Source of the DNA: Actinomadura latina NBRC 106108
GTDB lineage: Bacteria; Actinomycetota; Actinomycetes; Streptosporangiales; Streptosporangiaceae
Assembly (NCBI RefSeq): GCF_001552195.1
Contig: NZ_BCQS01000013.1
Location: 124,001-188,000, forward strand
Direction: 5' to 3'
Length of the DNA: 64,000 nucleotides
The translations under genes and the position numbers were made by a program. Below are positions 8,804 through 18,096 of the stretch, piece after piece (within the stretch, counting starts at the first letter, position 1; the number at the start of each line of letters is the position of its first letter). The notes beneath the pieces were generated by a model that ran no database searches, was not told where the DNA came from, and saw nothing but the letters and a program-made list of their open reading frames with translations.

Positions 8804-9921
8804 CGAGCCCGCCGCCACGACTCCGCCAGCCCGTCCAGGTCTCCGACGTCGATCACCTGGACGCCGGGCGGCGCGGACGCCGCCCCGGCCGGCCTGACGC
8901 GCAGCACCACCACCCGGTCGAACCGGGCCCGCACGGACGTGATCGGCCCCATCTCGGCATCGCCGGTCGTGACGACGACGAGGGAGCCGCCCGCGCGCAC
9001 GCTCCGCACCGCGTCCACGGCCGGCCGCCGTCCCTCGTCCGTCCCGACCGAGGTGAGCGCGTCGAGCAGGGTCTCCAGGTCGCCGGGGCCGCCGCGGGTG
9101 GCGGCCAGCGGGCCGCCGCCGGTGAGCAACCGGACCGGGAAGCCGGCCGACGCCGCCCCGGCGGCCACGGACGCCGCCGCGTCCACGGCCAGCTCGAAGG
9201 CGCCGGGTTCCGGCCACGCCGCCGCCCGCGCCTCCAGCACGACGGTCGTCGTCGGGAGGCTCGCGTCCACGAGGCGGCGGACCATCAGCGTCCCGGTGCG
9301 GGCCGACGACTTCCAGTGGATGTGGCGCAGCTCGTCCCCGATCACGTACTCGCGGAGCGCGTGGAACGTCGCCGTCCCCGCCGGCGACCGGTCGCTCGTC
9401 GGCCCCTCCAGGTGGTGGGCGCGGCCGGACGGCAGCACCGGCAGCCGCACCGTCCGCGGCCGGACGAGCAGCACCCGCGGCTCGCCGTACTCCCGGACCC
9501 GGCGGGCCAGCCGCAGCGGATCGGCCCGCACGAGCCGCAGCGGGCCCACCGGGATCTCCCCGCGCCGCCCGGTCGGCAGCGTGTACGTCACGGTGCGCCT
9601 GCCTCCCGGGCGCAGGCGCGGGATGGCGACCGCCACGTCCGCGGACCCGGCCGCGTCCCGCGCGCTGAGCCCCCGGACCGCGCGCCCCCGGTTGGCCACG
9701 TGCAGGACGCCGACGGCCGGTTCCCCGCGCTCGACCTTCGCCGGCGCGATCTCCCGGCCGACGTCCAGCCGCGGCTTCGGCAGCGTCCACAGCAGCGCGC
9801 CCGCGACCGCCGCGAGCCCGGCCACCGCGAGCGCCGCGGGCTCCGGGTAGCCGAGCCACCAGCCGGCCGCGTAGAGCGGCACCGAGACGGCGGCCGTCCC
9901 CCATCCGAGCGGCGTCAGCAC
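8800..9921 (-). CDS. DUF58 domain protein, partner of MoxR
   Basis: 373 residues, best start GTG 9921, 14 bp after the MoxR stop. Two short hydrophobic helices at the N-terminus (about 5-45) are followed by a beta-rich stretch. The DUF58 signature is LREYVIGDELRHIHWKSSAR with a VWA-like fold to the end. The family is nearly always found with MoxR ATPases and transglutaminase-like membrane proteins, and is thought to be the substrate adaptor of a MoxR chaperone acting on envelope proteins. Gene order moxR-DUF58-tgpA with 4-bp overlap downstream supports a single transcript. Confidence 0.88.
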   Translation of the reverse strand: MLTPLGWGTAAVSVPLYAAGWWLGYPEPAALAVAGLAAVAGALLWTLPKPRLDVGREIAPAKVERGEPAVGVLHVANRGRAVRGLSARDAAGSADVAVAIPRLRPGGRRTVTYTLPTGRRGEIPVGPLRLVRADPLRLARRVREYGEPRVLLVRPRTVRLPVLPSGRAHHLEGPTSDRSPAGTATFHALREYVIGDELRHIHWKSSARTGTLMVRRLVDASLPTTTVVLEARAAAWPEPGAFELAVDAAASVAAGAASAGFPVRLLTGGGPLAATRGGPGDLETLLDALTSVGTDEGRRPAVDAVRSVRAGGSLVVVTTGDAEMGPITSVRARFDRVVVLRVRPAGAASAPPGVQVIDVGDLDGLAESWRRAR

Positions 9922-9935
9922 GTCACGCCCGCCGC

Positions 9936-10919
9936 TCAGACACCGGCGGCCTGCGGGGTCGGCACGTTCCGCAGGACGTCGCCGACCACGTCGGCGCCGG
10001 TCCGTCCGCGCAGCTCGGCCTCCGGCGTCACGAGCAGCCGGTGCGCGATCACCGGCACGGCGAGCGCCTTCACGTCCTCGGGGACGAGGTAGGAGCGCCC
10101 GGCCGCCGCGGCCCGCACCCGCGCCGCGCGCAGCAGCGCGATCCCGGCCCGGGGGCTCGCGCCGAGCCGCAGCTCGGGATGCTCGCGGGTGGCCGCGACG
10201 ACCCGCACCAGGTAGTCGTGCAGCGGCCCCGCGACGTGCAGCCGCTGCGCGAACTCGATCGCGCGGGCGAGGTCCTCCCCGCCGAGCACCGGCGGCAGCC
10301 GGTCGAGCGCCGCGCCGGTCGGCCCGCCCGCGAGCAGCGCCACCTCGGCCTGGTGGTCGGGATAGCCCATCGAGATCCGCATGAGGAACCGGTCGAGCTG
10401 CGCCTCCGGCAGCGGATACGTGCCGTCCATGTCCACCGGGTTCTGGGTGGCGATCACCATGAACGGGCGCGGCACCGGGTGCGGGACGCCCTCCACCGTC
10501 ACCCGGCGCTCCTCCATGACCTCCAGCAGCGCCGACTGCGTCTTCGGCGAGCCCCGGTTGATCTCGTCGGCGACCGCGAGATTGGCGAAGATCGGGCCGG
10601 GATGGAACTCGAACGCGTTCGTCCCCTGGTTGAAGATCGAGACGCCGGTGATGTCGCTCGGCAGCAGGTCGGGGGTGAACTGGATCCGCGTCCACTTCGC
10701 CTCCACGGACGCCGCCATCGCCCGCGCCAGCGTGGTCTTCCCCACGCCGGGGACGTCCTCGACGAGCAGGTGCCCCTCCGCGAGCAGGCAGATCAGCGCC
10801 AGCTCGATCCTGTCCCGCTTGCCGCGCACGATCCGCTCGACGTTCTCCGCCAGTGCCGCGAACAGCCGCGCGAACCGCCCGGCGAGCGCCTCCGCGTCCA
10901 TCGCCGCGTTCTCGGTCAT
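9936..10919 (-). CDS. MoxR-family AAA+ ATPase
   Basis: 327 residues from ATG 10919. Walker A is VEDVPGVGKTT (K61), the Walker B region is ANLAVADEINR, the sensor region is VIATQNPVDMDGTYPLPEAQLDRF, and there is a C-terminal winged/lid helix bundle. Length and motifs are typical of AAA_3/MoxR proteins, which remodel or load cofactors into VWA or DUF58 partners. First gene of the operon with DUF58 and transglutaminase-like genes; divergent from the M50 peptidase at about 11085. Confidence 0.93.
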   Translation of the reverse strand: MTENAAMDAEALAGRFARLFAALAENVERIVRGKRDRIELALICLLAEGHLLVEDVPGVGKTTLARAMAASVEAKWTRIQFTPDLLPSDITGVSIFNQGTNAFEFHPGPIFANLAVADEINRGSPKTQSALLEVMEERRVTVEGVPHPVPRPFMVIATQNPVDMDGTYPLPEAQLDRFLMRISMGYPDHQAEVALLAGGPTGAALDRLPPVLGGEDLARAIEFAQRLHVAGPLHDYLVRVVAATREHPELRLGASPRAGIALLRAARVRAAAAGRSYLVPEDVKALAVPVIAHRLLVTPEAELRGRTGADVVGDVLRNVPTPQAAGV

Positions 10920-11084
10920 CCGCCCGGACCCCCGTCCACCTGCCGACGCGAAGGCACACTAACGGCAAAACGGGTGGGAGACTGCAAGATCCCCGAACAT
11001 CGCCCGGATCCAGGACGAACCGAACGCGAACGTTATCCCCGGCGTCCTACTGTTGGGCATCGCGACGACGACTCCGAGGTGGAC

Positions 11085-11834
11085 GTGGAAGACGTAAGCA
11101 TCGCCGACATGTGGAACCGCTTGACGGGTTCGCAGCCGGACCCGCCGCTCTGGCTGGTCGGCCTCGTCGGTCTCATCGCGCTCGGCTCGGTGCTGCACGG
11201 CCCCACCTGGCGGATCGCCCGCAACACCGTCACGATCGCGCACGAGGGCGGGCACGCGCTGATCGCGCTGCTGACCGGCCGCAAGCTGGACGGCATCAAA
11301 CTGCACTCCGACACGTCCGGGGTGACGGTGTCGCGCGGCAAGCCGCACGGCCCCGGCATGATCTTCACGGCGCTGGCCGGGTACATCACGCCGCCGCTGC
11401 TCGGCCTGCTCTTCGCGCTGCTCCTCGCCGCGGGCCGCATCACGCTGATGCTGTGGTTCTCCCTCGCGCTGCTCGCGGCGATGCTCGTGATGATCCGCAA
11501 CGCCTACGGCGCGCTCTCGGTGATCGCCACCGGCGCGATCATCTTCGCGGTGTCCTGGCTGGGCAGCGCCGTCGTCCAGGCCGGGTTCGCCTACCTCGCC
11601 GCCTGGTTCCTGCTGCTCGCCGCGACCCGCCCGGTGATCGAGCTGCAGCGGATGCGCACCCGGCACATGGCGCCGAGCTCCGACGCCGACCAGCTCGCCC
11701 ACCTCACCGGCGTCCCCGGCCTCGCCTGGGTCGGCCTGTTCGCCGCCACGGCCCTGCTGGCCCTCCTCGCCGGCGGCGCCCTTCTCGTCCCCGACTTCTC
11801 CGTCCCCGCCCTCCCCACCCCGCCGGGCTTCTGA
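11085..11834 (+). CDS. M50-type (M50B) integral membrane metallopeptidase
   Basis: 249 residues if GTG 11085 is used (GAGG 5 nt upstream); GTG 11079 and ATG 11109 are alternatives. The zinc-binding HEGGH motif sits in the first membrane-proximal segment (TIAHEGGHALIALLTG), followed by a GxxxTPPLLGLL helix and at least five more transmembrane helices. M50B proteins have unassigned substrates; true site-2 proteases usually carry an NxxPxPxLDG second motif, which I do not see. Monocistronic, between the moxR operon and the SWIM operon. Confidence 0.8.
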   Translation: MEDVSIADMWNRLTGSQPDPPLWLVGLVGLIALGSVLHGPTWRIARNTVTIAHEGGHALIALLTGRKLDGIKLHSDTSGVTVSRGKPHGPGMIFTALAGYITPPLLGLLFALLLAAGRITLMLWFSLALLAAMLVMIRNAYGALSVIATGAIIFAVSWLGSAVVQAGFAYLAAWFLLLAATRPVIELQRMRTRHMAPSSDADQLAHLTGVPGLAWVGLFAATALLALLAGGALLVPDFSVPALPTPPGF

Positions 11835-11864
11835 CCGGGTGCTCGCAATGTCGTAGGGCGCCGA

Positions 11865-11870
11865 TAGTTT
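11865..11870 (+). promoter_or_regulatory. -10 element TAGTTT of a leaderless promoter for the SWIM operon
   Basis: TAGTTT ends 7 nt before the GTG at 11878. There is no Shine-Dalgarno-like purine run in the gap, and only 43 bp separate this start from the previous gene. The five-gene operon is therefore predicted to be expressed as a leaderless mRNA. Confidence 0.5.
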
Positions 11871-11877
11871 CGGCTGT

Positions 11878-13188
11878 GTGAGCGATCGATGGGCTCGGGA
11901 GCAGGTGCTCGGGCTGGCGCCCGACGCGGCGGCCGCGAAGGCCGCCGGCGGGGTCGCCAAGCCGGGGAAGTGGGGCGGCACCGGGTGCGACGACGAGGCC
12001 GTCTGGGGTGAGTGCCAGGGCAGCGGCAGGTCGGTGTACCGGACGTGCGCCGATCTGACCGAGCCCGCGTTCCGGTGCACGTGTCCCAGCCGGAAGTTCC
12101 CTTGCAAGCACGCCCTTGGGCTGCTTCTCCTCTGGTCGGACGGGGCGGTGGACGGCGGGCCCCGGCCCGGGTGGGCCGCCGAGTGGGTCGAGGAGCGGCG
12201 GGCGCGGGCCGATCGGGCGGCGGAGCGGCGGGCGTCTTCGGCGGGCCCGGCGGGAGGCAGGGCCCGTGATCCGAAGACCGTGGAGCGGCGGGAGCAGCGG
12301 GTCGGGGACGGGCTCGCCGAGCTCGACCAGTGGCTGCGCGACCAGGTCGCGCACGGGCTGGCGCAGGCGGAGAAGGCGCCCTACCGGCTGTGGGACGACG
12401 CGGCGCGGCGGCTCGTCGACGCGCAGGCGGGCGCGCTCGCCGGGCAGGTGCGGGGGCTCGCCGCGATCCCGCGCCGGCCCGGGTGGCCGGGCCGGCTGCT
12501 GGAGGAGTACGCGCTGCTGCGGCTGCTCGTCCGGGCTCATCAGCGGCGGGACGAGCTGCCGGAGGCGTTGCGCGACACCGTCCGGTCGCGGGTGGGGTTC
12601 ACCGTGCCGCAGGAGGAGGTCCTGTCGGGCGGGGAGCGCGTCCGGGACCTGTGGTGGGTGATCGGTTCGCGTGACACCGCGCAGGACCTGCTGACCACGC
12701 GGCGGGTGTGGCTGCGGGGGCGGCGGACGGGGCGTCCGGCGCTGGTGCTGTCCTTCGCGGCGCCGGGGACGTCGCTGGACGCGTCGTTGCTGGTGGGCAC
12801 GGAGATCGATGCCGAGCTGGCGTTCTATCCGGGGTCGCAGCCGTTGCGGGCGCTGGTCGCCGACCGGTACGGAGCCGCCCAGCCGGGCACACCGGACGGG
12901 ACGTCCGTCCAGGAGTTCCTGGACGGGCACGCGGCGGCGCTGGCGCGTGATCCCTGGCTGGATCGCTGGCCGGCGACGCTGGTGAACGTCCGGCTGGCGC
13001 GGGCGGAGGGGGGCGGCCTCTCCGTGGTCGACGAGGCCGCAGACGCGCTGCCGCTCCGGACGGGCGATCCGTGGCGGCTGCTCGCGCTGTCGGGAGGAGG
13101 TCCGGTCACACTGTCCGGGGAGTGGAGCCCGCGCGGCCTGCGCCCGCTGGCGGCCTGGCATGGCGACGAGGGGACGGTGGTCCTGTGA
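11878..13188 (+). CDS. SWIM zinc-finger protein
   Basis: 436 residues from GTG 11878. The SWIM motif CxCxnCxH is intact (C67, C69, C76, H78 in FRCTCPSRKFPCKHALG). SWIM fingers bind DNA or proteins. The rest is a long helical and beta region without another motif I can name. The stop overlaps the next start by 4 bp. In actinomycete genomes this protein type travels with DUF5691, MoxR-like, DUF5682 and VWA genes, exactly the order here, so it is likely the recognition or targeting component of that unit. No regulator is visible beyond the leaderless promoter. Confidence 0.88.
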   Translation: MSDRWAREQVLGLAPDAAAAKAAGGVAKPGKWGGTGCDDEAVWGECQGSGRSVYRTCADLTEPAFRCTCPSRKFPCKHALGLLLLWSDGAVDGGPRPGWAAEWVEERRARADRAAERRASSAGPAGGRARDPKTVERREQRVGDGLAELDQWLRDQVAHGLAQAEKAPYRLWDDAARRLVDAQAGALAGQVRGLAAIPRRPGWPGRLLEEYALLRLLVRAHQRRDELPEALRDTVRSRVGFTVPQEEVLSGGERVRDLWWVIGSRDTAQDLLTTRRVWLRGRRTGRPALVLSFAAPGTSLDASLLVGTEIDAELAFYPGSQPLRALVADRYGAAQPGTPDGTSVQEFLDGHAAALARDPWLDRWPATLVNVRLARAEGGGLSVVDEAADALPLRTGDPWRLLALSGGGPVTLSGEWSPRGLRPLAAWHGDEGTVVL

Positions 13189-14702
13189 GCGCGTGGAAGG
13201 AGCATGTCAGCGCCGCGCTGCTCGGCACCGAGCGGCGGGATCCGCCCGCCCTGCCGGAGGCCCCCGGCGAGACCGGCGACCGGGCGGGGCGGCTGCTCGA
13301 CCAGGCGGCGCTGCTGGCCGTCCGGCGGCGGGCGGGGCTGATGCCGCCGGACGCGGCGCCCGAGCCGGTGGCGCTCGCCCCGGTCGAGGACGCGCCGGTG
13401 GTGCCGCGGGCGGCGGCGGCGCGGCTGCGGCGGATCTTGAGCGGGGAGCAGATCCGGGTGCTGCCCGAGTGGCTGGACGCGGCGGCGGAGCGCGGGTTCC
13501 GGGTGCCCGCGCAGGCGCTGCCCGACCTGCTGGAACGCGGTCGCGGCGACCGGATGCTGCGGGCGTCGATCGCGCGGGCGTCCGGGCGGCGCGGCGTGTG
13601 GCTGGCCCTGCAGAACACCGACTGGGCGTATCTGGTCGGCTCCGGCGACGATCCGGGCGGCGGCCCCGAGGTGTGGGAGACCGGGACGCGCAACCGGCGA
13701 GTGGCCTACCTGACCAGGCTGCGGAACACCGACCCCGAGCGCGCGCGGGCGCTGCTGCGGGAGACGTGGGGCAAGGAGTCCGCGCCCGACCGTGCCGCCT
13801 TCATCGCGACGTTCGAGCATGGGCTGTCGCAGGACGACGAGGAGTTCCTCGAGGCGGCCCTGGAGGATCGGGGGAAGGACGTCCGGCAGCTGGCGTCCGA
13901 TCTGCTCGCCCGCATGCCCGGCTCCGCCTACGGGGCGCGGATGGCGGCGCGCGCCCGCGGCTGCCTGGCGCCGGAGATCCGCACCGTGCGGGGGCGGCGG
14001 CAGACGTGGATCAAGGTGGATCCGCCGCACGCCCACGATGAGGAGATGGCCCGTGACGGCATCCCCTTCCACCCCAGCGGGTCGTTCGCGCCGCGCGGCG
14101 GGGGCGGGCCGGTGGGGACGCGCGCGGCGTGGCTGCGCGAGATCCTCGCCCGCACCCCCCTGTCCGCCTGGACGGAGCTTTTCGCGCTGCCGCCCATGGA
14201 GATCGTCTGTCTCCCGGTGTCGGAGTCGGACGGGCGGGACGTCCACATCGGGTGGGCCAAGGCCGCGCTCGCGCAGCGCGACGGCGTGTGGGCGCGGGCG
14301 CTGCTCAAGGGCGGCGTCATGGTGGACGAGCCGGAGGCGCTCGCCGACCTGCTGTCCGTCCTGCCCGGGGGCGAGCGCGACGCGGCGGCGGCCGACCTGA
14401 TCCGCTGGGTGGAGGGGCAGCCGGATCTGCTGCGCGTCCTCGAACGGGTCCCCGGGCCGTGGACGGGGCCGCTCGCGGCGGCGGTGGTCGCGACGCTGAC
14501 CGTGTCCGCCGAACGTCCCACGCGGCGCGACGAGCACCTGATCACCCAGCTGTGCCGGCTCGCCGACCAGCGGCTGGACCCGGCCGCCGCGTCCCGCCTC
14601 GACCCGGTGACCGGGCCGGGCGACGCCGCGCCGCGCGCCGTCACCGAGCTGATCGCCACCCTGCGCTTCCGCGCTGACATGCTGAAGGAGCTGACCCCTT
14701 GA
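13185..14702 (+). CDS. DUF5691-like helical repeat protein
   Basis: 505 residues from GTG 13185, overlapping the SWIM stop. The N-terminus carries SAWKEHVSAALLGTERR, which I associate with DUF5691. The middle has alpha-helical repeat character (LRNTDPERARALLRETWGKE, FLEAALEDRGKDVRQLASDLL) like HEAT repeats. No catalytic motif seen. Its fixed place between the SWIM protein and the AAA+ ATPase suggests a scaffold or substrate adaptor. Domain name is from memory of the family wording; function is inferred only from neighbours. Confidence 0.75.
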   Translation: MSAWKEHVSAALLGTERRDPPALPEAPGETGDRAGRLLDQAALLAVRRRAGLMPPDAAPEPVALAPVEDAPVVPRAAAARLRRILSGEQIRVLPEWLDAAAERGFRVPAQALPDLLERGRGDRMLRASIARASGRRGVWLALQNTDWAYLVGSGDDPGGGPEVWETGTRNRRVAYLTRLRNTDPERARALLRETWGKESAPDRAAFIATFEHGLSQDDEEFLEAALEDRGKDVRQLASDLLARMPGSAYGARMAARARGCLAPEIRTVRGRRQTWIKVDPPHAHDEEMARDGIPFHPSGSFAPRGGGGPVGTRAAWLREILARTPLSAWTELFALPPMEIVCLPVSESDGRDVHIGWAKAALAQRDGVWARALLKGGVMVDEPEALADLLSVLPGGERDAAAADLIRWVEGQPDLLRVLERVPGPWTGPLAAAVVATLTVSAERPTRRDEHLITQLCRLADQRLDPAAASRLDPVTGPGDAAPRAVTELIATLRFRADMLKELTP

Positions 14703-15784
14703 CCGAGAACGCGGTACTGCGTCCGCACGCCGAGCAGGAGTACGCGGGCGAGCTGGCGCGGCTGGCCGAGCACGACGACCGGTCCCGGCCGCCCGGCTGG
14801 CGGCTGTCGCCGTGGGCCGTCACCACGTACCTGCTCGGCGGCGAACTGCCGGACGGGACGGCGATCAGCCCGAAGTACGTCGGCCCGCGCCGGCTGATGG
14901 AGGTCGCGGTGGCGACCCTCGCGACCGACCGGGCGCTGCTGCTGCTCGGCGTCCCCGGGACGGCGAAGACATGGGTGTCGGAACATCTCGCCGCCGCCGT
15001 CAGCGGCGACTCGACGCTGCTCGTGCAGGGGACGGCGGGCACGGCGGAGGAGGCCATCCGCTACGGGTGGAACTACGCGCGGCTGCTCGCGGAGGGACCG
15101 TCGGAGAAGGCGCTGGTGGAGAGCCCGCTCATGCGGGCGATGCGGCGCGGCCAGGTCGCCCGCATCGAGGAGCTGACCCGGATGCCGTCCGACGTCCAGG
15201 ACACGCTCATCACGGTGCTGTCGGAGAAGACGCTGCCGGTCCCCGAGCTGAACACCGAGGTCCAGGCGCGGAAGGGCTTCACGGTCATCGCGACCGCGAA
15301 CGACCGCGACCGGGGCGTCAACGAGCTGTCCAGCGCGCTGCGCCGCCGGTTCAACACGGTCGTGCTGCCGCTGCCGGAGACCGCCGAGGACGAGGTCGGC
15401 ATCGTCGCCCGCCGCGTCGACCAGATCGGCGCGGGGCTCGAGCTGCCGGAGTCCCCGGCGGGGCTGGAGGAGATCCGCCGCGTCGTCACGGTGTTCCGCG
15501 AGCTGCGCTCCGGCGCCACCGCCGACGGGCGCACGAAGCTGAAGTCGCCGAGCGGGACGCTCAGCACCGCCGAGGCCATCTCGGTGATCACCAGCGGGCT
15601 GGCGCTCGCCGCGCACTTCGGCGACGGGGTGCTGCGCGCCGCCGACGTCGCGGGCGGCATCGTCGGCGCCGTCGTGCAGGACCCGGTGTCCGACCGCGTC
15701 GTGTGGCAGGAGTACCTGGAGGCCGTCGTCCGCGACCGCCCGGAGTGGCGCGACTTCTACCGCGCCTGCCGGGAGGTGTCTTGA
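14699..15784 (+). CDS. MoxR-type AAA+ ATPase of the SWIM/VWA unit
   Basis: 361 residues from TTG 14699 (GGAG 8 nt upstream; TTGA overlap with the DUF5691-like stop). Walker A is LLLGVPGTAKTW (K90) with Ala in place of the usual second Gly, as in many MoxR-like proteins. ARIEELTRMPSDVQDTLITVLSEK is the Walker B to arginine-finger region, and VIATANDRDRGVNELSSALRRRFN carries sensor 1 and arginine residues. A hexameric ATPase of this class acts on a VWA protein partner, which is present two genes downstream. Confidence 0.88.
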   Translation: MTENAVLRPHAEQEYAGELARLAEHDDRSRPPGWRLSPWAVTTYLLGGELPDGTAISPKYVGPRRLMEVAVATLATDRALLLLGVPGTAKTWVSEHLAAAVSGDSTLLVQGTAGTAEEAIRYGWNYARLLAEGPSEKALVESPLMRAMRRGQVARIEELTRMPSDVQDTLITVLSEKTLPVPELNTEVQARKGFTVIATANDRDRGVNELSSALRRRFNTVVLPLPETAEDEVGIVARRVDQIGAGLELPESPAGLEEIRRVVTVFRELRSGATADGRTKLKSPSGTLSTAEAISVITSGLALAAHFGDGVLRAADVAGGIVGAVVQDPVSDRVVWQEYLEAVVRDRPEWRDFYRACREVS

Positions 15785-18009
15785 GCCACGTCGAGGTCTA
15801 CGGGATCCGCCACCACGGGCCCGGCTCGGCGCGGGCGCTGCGCGGCGCCCTGGAGGAGTTCAAGCCGGACGCGGTGCTGATCGAGGGCCCGCCCGACGCC
15901 GACCCGATCGTGGAGCTCGCCGGCGACGCCGGGATGGTGCCGCCGGTCGCGCTGCTCGCCTACTCCCCCGCCCCGGACCCTGCCTCCGGGGAGGGCGGCC
16001 GCAAGGCCGCGTTCTGGCCGTTCGCCGAGTTCAGCCCGGAATGGCAGGCGATCCGGTACGGGCTGGCCGCCGGCGTCCCGGTCCGGTTCTGCGACCTGCC
16101 GGCGGCGAACCAGCTCGTCCCCTCCGCGGAGGAGCCGCCGGACGAGGGGATCCGGCTGGACCCGCTGGGCTGGCTGGCGAAGGCCGCCGGCTACGACGAC
16201 GCCGAACGCTGGTGGGACGACGTGGTCGAGCACCGCGGCGGCGGCCCGTCCCCGTTCCCGGCGATCGCGGAGGCCATGACGGAGCTGCGGACGCAACTAG
16301 CGGAGGAGGCCCCCACCGGCCACCGGCAGCGGGAGGAGCAGCGCGAGGCCCACATGCGGCGGACGCTGCGCCGCACGCTCAAGGAGGGCCACGAGCGGGT
16401 CGCGGTCGTCTGCGGCGCGTGGCACGTGCCCGCCCTGCGGGCCAAGGTTCCGGCGGCCCACGACGACCGGACGCTGCGCGGGCTGCCGAGGACCAAGGTC
16501 GCCATGACGTGGGTCCCGTGGACGCACGGCCGCCTCGCGGGGCACTCCGGCTACGGCGCGGGCGTCCGCTCCCCCGGCTGGTACCACCACCTGTTCGCGG
16601 CCCGGGACCGTCCGATCGAGCGCTGGCTGACGGCCGCCGCCCGCGTCCTGCGCGACGAGGACCTGCACGTCTCGTCCGCGCACGTCATCGAGGCGGTCCG
16701 GCTCGCCGAGGCCCTCGCCGCGCTGCGCGGGCGCCCCCTCGCCGGGCTGGACGAGGTGACCGAGGCGACCCGGGCGGTGCTGTGCGAGGGCGCCGACCTG
16801 CCCGTCGAGCTGATCCAGAAACGCATGGTCGTCGGCGAGCGGCTCGGCGCCGTCCCCGAGCGAACCCCCATGGTGCCGCTCCAGCGCGACCTCCAGGCCG
16901 AGCAGCGCCGCCTGCGGCTCAAGCCGTCCGCGCTCGACAAGGAACACGACCTGGACCTGCGCAAACCCACCGACTTGGAACGTAGCCGCCTCCTGCACCG
17001 CCTCCGGCTCCTGGACGTCGACTGGGGCGTCCCCGCCGACACCGGTCGCTCCAAGGGCACGTTCCGCGAGACCTGGACGCTCACCTGGCGCCCCGAGTTC
17101 GACGTCGAGCTGATCGAGGCCAGCGCGTGGGGGACCACCGTCCGCGGCGCGGCGACGGCCCGCGCCGAAGCCCTCGCCGCCCACGCCGCCGCGCTCGCCG
17201 ACCTGACGTCCGTGGCCGAACGCTGCCTCCTCGCCGACCTCGGCGACGCGCTCCCCGCGGTCATGCGCGCCCTGGCCGACCGCGCCGCCGTCGACACCGA
17301 CGTCGCGCAACTGATGTCGGCGATGCCCGCCCTCGTCCGCGCCCTCCGCTACGGCGACGTCCGCGGCACCTCCACCGGCCCGCTCCGCACGGTCGTCGAC
17401 GGCCTGGTCGTGCGCGTCTGCGTCGGCCTCCCGCCCGCGGTCACCGGCCTGGACGACGACGCCGCGCGCGAGTTCCTCGCCCACGTCGACGCCGTCCACG
17501 GCGCCCTCTCCCTGCTCGCCGACGACGACCACCTCGAACGCTGGCGCAGCACCCTGGAGAACCTCCTCACCCGCCCGGACGCCCTGCACGGCCTCATCGA
17601 GGGCCGCCTCACCCGCCTCCTCCTCGACGCCGGCCGGCTCGGCGACGTCCCCGCGCGGATGGCGCGCGCGGTCTCCGCCGGCGCCGCCCCGGACCGCGCC
17701 GCCGCCTGGGTCGAGGGCTTCCTGTCGGGCGGCGCACTGCTCCTCCTGCACGACGAGCCCCTCCTCCGCCTCGTCGACGCCTGGATCGCGGGCCTGCCCG
17801 CCGGCTCCTTCACCGACGTCCTGCCCCTCCTCCGCCGCACCTTCGGCGCCTACCCGGCCGCCGAGCGCCGCGCCATCGGCGACCGGCTCCGCCGCCCCGC
17901 CTCCCCCCGCGAGGGCCCGCCGCCCGCACCGGACGAGGACCTCGACGAGACCCGCGCGGCTCCCGCCGCGGCCACCGCCCTCCAGATCCTCGGCTGGCCG
18001 ACCTCATGA
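15781..18009 (+). CDS. DUF5682 family protein
   Basis: 742 residues from TTG 15781 with GGGAGG 4 nt upstream; TTGA overlap with the ATPase stop. The N-terminus has VYGIRHHGPGSARALR and VLIEGPPDADP, and further on VAVVCGAWHVPAL. These conserved His and acidic residues suggest a metal-dependent fold related to the EreA/ChaN/TIKI group, an inference I hold loosely. The C-terminal half is Leu/Ala/Asp-rich and helical. Probably the effector or substrate-processing part of the five-gene unit. Confidence 0.78.
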   Translation: MSHVEVYGIRHHGPGSARALRGALEEFKPDAVLIEGPPDADPIVELAGDAGMVPPVALLAYSPAPDPASGEGGRKAAFWPFAEFSPEWQAIRYGLAAGVPVRFCDLPAANQLVPSAEEPPDEGIRLDPLGWLAKAAGYDDAERWWDDVVEHRGGGPSPFPAIAEAMTELRTQLAEEAPTGHRQREEQREAHMRRTLRRTLKEGHERVAVVCGAWHVPALRAKVPAAHDDRTLRGLPRTKVAMTWVPWTHGRLAGHSGYGAGVRSPGWYHHLFAARDRPIERWLTAAARVLRDEDLHVSSAHVIEAVRLAEALAALRGRPLAGLDEVTEATRAVLCEGADLPVELIQKRMVVGERLGAVPERTPMVPLQRDLQAEQRRLRLKPSALDKEHDLDLRKPTDLERSRLLHRLRLLDVDWGVPADTGRSKGTFRETWTLTWRPEFDVELIEASAWGTTVRGAATARAEALAAHAAALADLTSVAERCLLADLGDALPAVMRALADRAAVDTDVAQLMSAMPALVRALRYGDVRGTSTGPLRTVVDGLVVRVCVGLPPAVTGLDDDAAREFLAHVDAVHGALSLLADDDHLERWRSTLENLLTRPDALHGLIEGRLTRLLLDAGRLGDVPARMARAVSAGAAPDRAAAWVEGFLSGGALLLLHDEPLLRLVDAWIAGLPAGSFTDVLPLLRRTFGAYPAAERRAIGDRLRRPASPREGPPPAPDEDLDETRAAPAAATALQILGWPTS

Positions 18010-18096
18010 CCATGATCCCCACGCGCGGCACCACCGGAAGGCGGCCGGACGAGCGGCCTGCGGGACGGGTCGGGCGGATGAACGAGAGGAGCCGGT

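Noticed and set aside
8804..9904. In-frame extension of the transglutaminase-like protein back to 9904
   Set aside because: That part reads as Arg/Gly/Ala noise out of frame with the DUF58 gene; the membrane helices begin at ATG 8803.
14812..15780. In-frame extension of the DUF5682-like protein back to 14812
   Set aside because: The extension is the shadow of the AAA+ gene in another frame; the TTG at 15781 has a ribosome-binding site and the recognisable N-terminus.
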